Source: Woeseia sp037968755
Lineage (GTDB): Bacteria; Pseudomonadota; Gammaproteobacteria; Steroidobacterales; Woeseiaceae
Assembly (NCBI GenBank): GCA_037968755.1
Contig: JBBKWB010000108.1
Coordinates: 1 to 64,000, forward strand
Reading direction: 5' to 3'
DNA: 64,000 nucleotides
The notes under the pieces are model-generated. The model did not search any database. It was not told the DNA's origin and worked only from the letters and a program-made list of their open reading frames with translations. The position numbers and the translations under genes are program-made. Of this stretch, positions 62,201 to 64,000 are shown one piece after another (position 1 is the stretch's first letter; every line of letters starts with the position of its first letter).

Positions 62201-62627
62201 CAGTGATCGTGGCTGGAAATATACCCTGCCGCCGGGCGAGCGCATCCTGGTCGAATCACAAACTTTTGATGATTCCGTCTACTTTGTTTCTTTTCAGCCG
62301 CAGGTAGCGTCTGCAGACCCTTGTCAGGCCGGTCTTAGTGTTAACCGGCTGTACAAGGTAAAAGTACGCAATGGCGATCCGGTAGTGGATCTGTCTACAC
62401 TGGATCCCAATGATCCCGATGCCATTGATGAAGAACGTGTTACGGAGCTCGAACAGGGCGGTATTGCACCGAAGCCGATGTTCCTGTTCCCGAGCCCGGA
62501 TGACCCGAACTGCACAGGCCAGGAATGTGCTCCGCCACCTATCGGTTGTGTTGGCGTAGAATGTTTCGACCCTGGCTATGCCAATAACCCGGTTCGCACA
62601 CTGTGGACTCAGGACGGCATCAACTAG
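59286..62627 (+). CDS. pilY1: PilY1 pilus-tip adhesin/assembly factor, copy B
   Basis: An 1113-residue paralogue of copy A. A signal ends at AYA (about residue 27), and MIDAS DSSGS begins again at D52. VLLTDGEP, TYTIGFTVD, VVYVATNDGYLHAID and a calcium loop DKNKNGTID (695-703) occupy matching positions. DVSGDGYADRMYAID and the C-terminal CVGVECFDPGYANNPVRTLW also match. The VWA domain differs most from copy A between residues 60 and 190, where the ligand-facing part would lie. AGAGGAACGGACTC precedes ATG 59286. It is 23 bp before pilE. Confidence 0.94.
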   Translation: MNTSRNRTAWAGAGLLLTLLIGAPAYADDVELLLSNPNSTGADKPNILFILDSSGSMGTIERTQEPYINSNVYAGSCDPTRVYWTTGSEPPGCGTDNWVSDANFVCATGRLLLQNSGQYTDTMAQFRPRRGDWKWRRPSSGDDELLECESDSGVHGNGDPADVYARIGTNQAPFTNSAGSEVDWGSSPTERVITVFSGNYMNWYNNSPVVEMTRTDIVKTVTKNVLDSMQNANVGLMRFNFNEGGVVNHAIKDLDSNRAAATAQVDALPANGWTPLSETMYEAALYWRGMAPLWGSAATDPAAYSVNVGGGGLVTYAYNKPANYACAKNFNVLLTDGEPTEDLGAYYRVDDLPGYPSTMGRTTCTGGYAHGSCLDDIAEYLSKEDINGTVPGEQTVTTYTIGFTVDLDILKDTAENSGGEYYLASDVKSLTAALTDIVTNIFDRDISFTAPAVSVNAFNRTQHLNDLYISVFRAKNKTHWPGNMKKYRISDGVIKDKNNANAVDPATGYFADGSHSYWTDGPVADGPNVSLGGAASQLPDPSTRRLFTNKNGNTLTAPNNAISPSNAASFTQADFGLTGAPGEPSVNDMIQWARGVDVRDQDNDATTMVRKDMGDTLHSQPASIVYGGSGPTLDVVVYVATNDGYLHAIDASSGEELWSFVPEELLGDLGELYADDSVNYKHYGIDGDIVPVIADKNKNGTIDPGTDFVYLIFGMRRGGDNYYALDVTDKNNPHIQWIQSRPQMGQTWSPAVVAKVDVTGVNSDKAVVILGGGYDTTHDQPSMPVLPDNEGAGIFMLDLHSGAELWRAGIDLPADLTIAKMKRAIPSRIRVLDVSGDGYADRMYAIDVTGQLFRFDIKNGNSRLNLVDGGVVATLGAEGKLFPSAAETRRFYAAPDVSMFLDEEQNRRYLAVSVGSGYRAHPLNNSSEDRFYSFRDPDVFNQLSATDYLLYDVAEDGDFVEVKGQKDTVISISDRGWKYTLPPGERILVESQTFDDSVYFVSFQPQVASADPCQAGLSVNRLYKVKVRNGDPVVDLSTLDPNDPDAIDEERVTELEQGGIAPKPMFLFPSPDDPNCTGQECAPPPIGCVGVECFDPGYANNPVRTLWTQDGIN

Positions 62628-62650
62628 CGTCCAATGACGAGGAACTCAGA

Positions 62651-63076
62651 GTGAATAACATGCGTAAATTTGTTCGTGGCGTGACCCTGATGGAGCTGAT
62701 GATCGTAGTTGTAGTCCTCGGCATTCTGACGGCGATCGCCTATCCGAACTATCGACAGTATGCGGCACGTGCCAAGCGCACCGAAGCACGCGCCGCGTTA
62801 CTGCAGATAGCGACGAATCAGGAACGTTTCTACTTGCAAAACAATACCTACACTACGGACATGACCAACCTGGGATTTCCCGTCGCAGGTGGCCACGTTT
62901 CGGATTCCGGTTCGTATACCATATCGGTGCCTGCTGCTGACGCAAACGATTTCACGGCGACTGCAACATACCGGAATGCCGATGACGAAGCCGGCGTGTG
63001 CGCAAGTTTCACCATCGACGGGCGAGGCGCGAAGTCTTCAATGCCAAATCCGAATTGCTGGACGAAAACACGCTAG
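62651..63076 (+). CDS. pilE: Type IV minor pilin PilE
   Basis: A 141-residue pilin. The prepilin site reads VRG|VTLMELMIVVVVLGILTAIAYPNYRQY; +1 is valine where Phe or Met is usual, and Glu5 is kept. The PilE body (RTEARAALLQIATNQERFYLQNNTYT) and a disulphide loop CASF...NPNCW near the end follow. GTG 62651 lies 7 nt after GAGGA; ATG 62660 is an alternative without good spacing. It ends the operon before a strong terminator. Confidence 0.9.
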   Translation: MNNMRKFVRGVTLMELMIVVVVLGILTAIAYPNYRQYAARAKRTEARAALLQIATNQERFYLQNNTYTTDMTNLGFPVAGGHVSDSGSYTISVPAADANDFTATATYRNADDEAGVCASFTIDGRGAKSSMPNPNCWTKTR

Positions 63077-63098
63077 GTCTGGATTGCACAACAGACAA

Positions 63099-63129
63099 AG
63101 CCGGCGACGCAAGTTGCCGGCTTTTTTTT
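63099..63129 (+). terminator. Intrinsic terminator of the minor-pilin operon
   Basis: AGCCGGC (63099-63105) pairs with GCCGGCT (63116-63122), followed by eight T residues. It lies 23 bp after the pilE stop. The next 196 bp before lspA hold nothing recognisable. Confidence 0.9.
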
Positions 63130-63325
63130 GCGCGCATCTTTGACGGAACACGTCAGCACAGCACTCGACCGGAATTGCGGGGGTGATCGCGCTATCGTCG
63201 CCACGGCAGGTTGATCCATTACCCAATCATGCAGAGATATACAGCGGCTTCCGTTCCGAGAACGTCCGAACATCGCAGGCTGCAATGCTAAAAGCGAATC
63301 AAACTGTCGTTAGGAAATGGATGTA

Positions 63326-63880
63326 CTACTCATCCTGCGGCTCGCCGACCGACTCTTTACGCCCGGACAAGAATAGCGCGTCGATAATCAGAAAAACGGC
63401 ACCGACCGAAATGGCGGCGTCTGCCACATTGAATGACGGGAATGGCCAGTTGCCGATCATCACCTGGATAAAATCGATGACGTGACCCATGCGCACGCGA
63501 TCGACAAGATTGCCGACGGCTCCGCCCAGCACCAGTGCCAGCCCTAACGCCAGAACGGTCTGCCTTTCGTTACGTAATCGCCATAGCCAGTGCACCAGGA
63601 ACACACTCACCGCTGCCGCCAAGGCGGTAAAAAACCACCGTTGCCAGCCGCCAGCGTCGGCAAGAAAACTGAATGCCGCTCCGGGATTTTCCTGGTGTGT
63701 GATATTCAGAAACGACCAGACGGGGATCTTGGAGTACAACGGAACATTGGCCAGTATCGCCCACTTCGTTACCTGATCAGCAATCAGCACAAGCGCCGCG
63801 AGCACCATCCAGATCAGGAATCGTTGGGACGTCCCGGCAACACGATCAGGTGATGTTTCTTCGATGTCGTTATCAGTCAT
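63326..63880 (-). CDS. lspA: Signal peptidase II (prolipoprotein signal peptidase)
   Basis: A 184-residue inner-membrane aspartic protease with four helices that cleaves lipoprotein signal peptides. Catalytic aspartates lie in GNLVDRVRMGHVIDF and FPSFNVADAAI. NPGAAFSFLA and the first helix ADQVTKWAI are also conserved. ATG 63880 overlaps the ribF stop as ATGA, so translation is probably coupled. It converges on the pilE operon. In Pseudomonas the same genes (ribF, ileS, lspA) lie near the fimT-pilE cluster, but ileS is absent between ribF and lspA here. Confidence 0.96.
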   Translation of the reverse strand: MTDNDIEETSPDRVAGTSQRFLIWMVLAALVLIADQVTKWAILANVPLYSKIPVWSFLNITHQENPGAAFSFLADAGGWQRWFFTALAAAVSVFLVHWLWRLRNERQTVLALGLALVLGGAVGNLVDRVRMGHVIDFIQVMIGNWPFPSFNVADAAISVGAVFLIIDALFLSGRKESVGEPQDE

Positions 63881-64000
63881 GCGGCCAGTATCTCACGAGC
63901 GGCGTCGCTGTCGCGATCCATCTGTTTAATAAGCTCTTGCACGTCATCAAATTTTTCCTCGTCCCTGAGTCGGGCAATGAAGTCGACCTGAATTTGACAG
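63877..64000 (-). CDS. ribF: Bifunctional riboflavin kinase/FAD synthetase, C-terminal end
   Basis: Only the last 40 codons are in the window. They read IQVDFIARLRDEEKFDDVQ followed by ELIKQMDRDSDAAREIL and the stop. This matches the C-terminus of the riboflavin-kinase domain of RibF (VDFIxxLRxExKF). The enzyme makes FMN and FAD. It runs off the window edge and overlaps lspA by 4 bp. Confidence 0.85.
   Translation of the reverse strand, partial: CQIQVDFIARLRDEEKFDDVQELIKQMDRDSDAAREILAA

Noticed and set aside
63183..63325. Open frame between the pilE terminator and lspA
   Set aside because: No ribosome binding site or domain, and it runs antisense into lspA.
1..64000. CRISPR arrays, insertion sequences, phage genes, rRNA
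   Set aside because: No regularly spaced repeats, transposase or phage motifs, or rRNA sequence were recognised on either strand.

Overview
The window reads as one contiguous piece of a gammaproteobacterial chromosome, moderately GC-rich by eye and densely coded. No phage, insertion sequence, CRISPR array or rRNA is visible. Classical gammaproteobacterial neighbourhoods appear in order: hda-perM-pgsA-DUF2066 divergent from purM-purN, rsxABCDGE-nth-DUF1841, aceE-aceF-lpdA with a lipoyl domain on E3, rnt-grxD, and a fimT/fimU-pilVWX-pilY1-pilE cluster next to lspA. The combination (MNIO/DUF692 operon, Rnf, minor-pilin cluster beside lspA) resembles marine Woeseiales/Chromatiales-like gammaproteobacteria. 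That placement is inference from gene content only.

Layout. 1-5.1 kb: minus-strand housekeeping genes (UMF1-type transporter, prfC, rimI, family-4 UDG, a phosphatidylserine-decarboxylase-like protein without its catalytic serine). 5.2-9.5 kb: proS, a lytic transglycosylase, acylphosphatase with a small lipoprotein, and an arsC-wrbA pair. 9.6-16.5 kb: the replication-control/phospholipid/purine block, dcd and mrp/apbC. 16.5-21.6 kb: a HEAT-repeat Ser/Thr kinase followed by two PilT-like retraction ATPases, sitting between apbC and metG. 21.7-30 kb: metG, the complete Rnf/Rsx electron-transport operon, nth and DUF1841. 30-34 kb: an MNIO (DUF692)-DUF2063-DoxX operon with no recognisable precursor peptide, then a membrane-anchored GltB-like FMN protein. 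34-40 kb: the pyruvate dehydrogenase operon. 40-45 kb: M17 aminopeptidase, RNase T, monothiol glutaredoxin, a BON lipoprotein, DUF1289, a PuuD-like membrane protein and nadC. 45-51 kb: a GAF/PAS/GGDEF/EAL c-di-GMP protein divergent from a DUF4382/DUF5666-type lipoprotein, a SapC-family protein, and tRNA-Thr(CGT). 51.2-63.1 kb: a Fur-family regulator divergent from a long minor-pilin operon in which the module [small two-cysteine secreted protein + PilY1] occurs twice in tandem. 63.3-64 kb: lspA and the 3' end of ribF.

How the parts relate. Two separated blocks (16.9-21.6 and 51.8-63.1 kb) serve type IV pili. One would supply a kinase and extra retraction ATPases; the other supplies minor pilins and two PilY1 tip adhesins. 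The c-di-GMP enzyme may tie into the same surface behaviour, but nothing in the sequence proves it. Redox themes recur: Rnf, MNIO, glutaredoxin 4, mrp, ArsC, WrbA and a Fur-family regulator lacking CxxC motifs.

The most interesting items are the HEAT-kinase/PilT/PilT unit, the duplicated small-protein/PilY1 module, the precursor-less MNIO operon and the serine-less Psd-like protein. Start codons, promoters and hairpins were judged by eye, without any database search.
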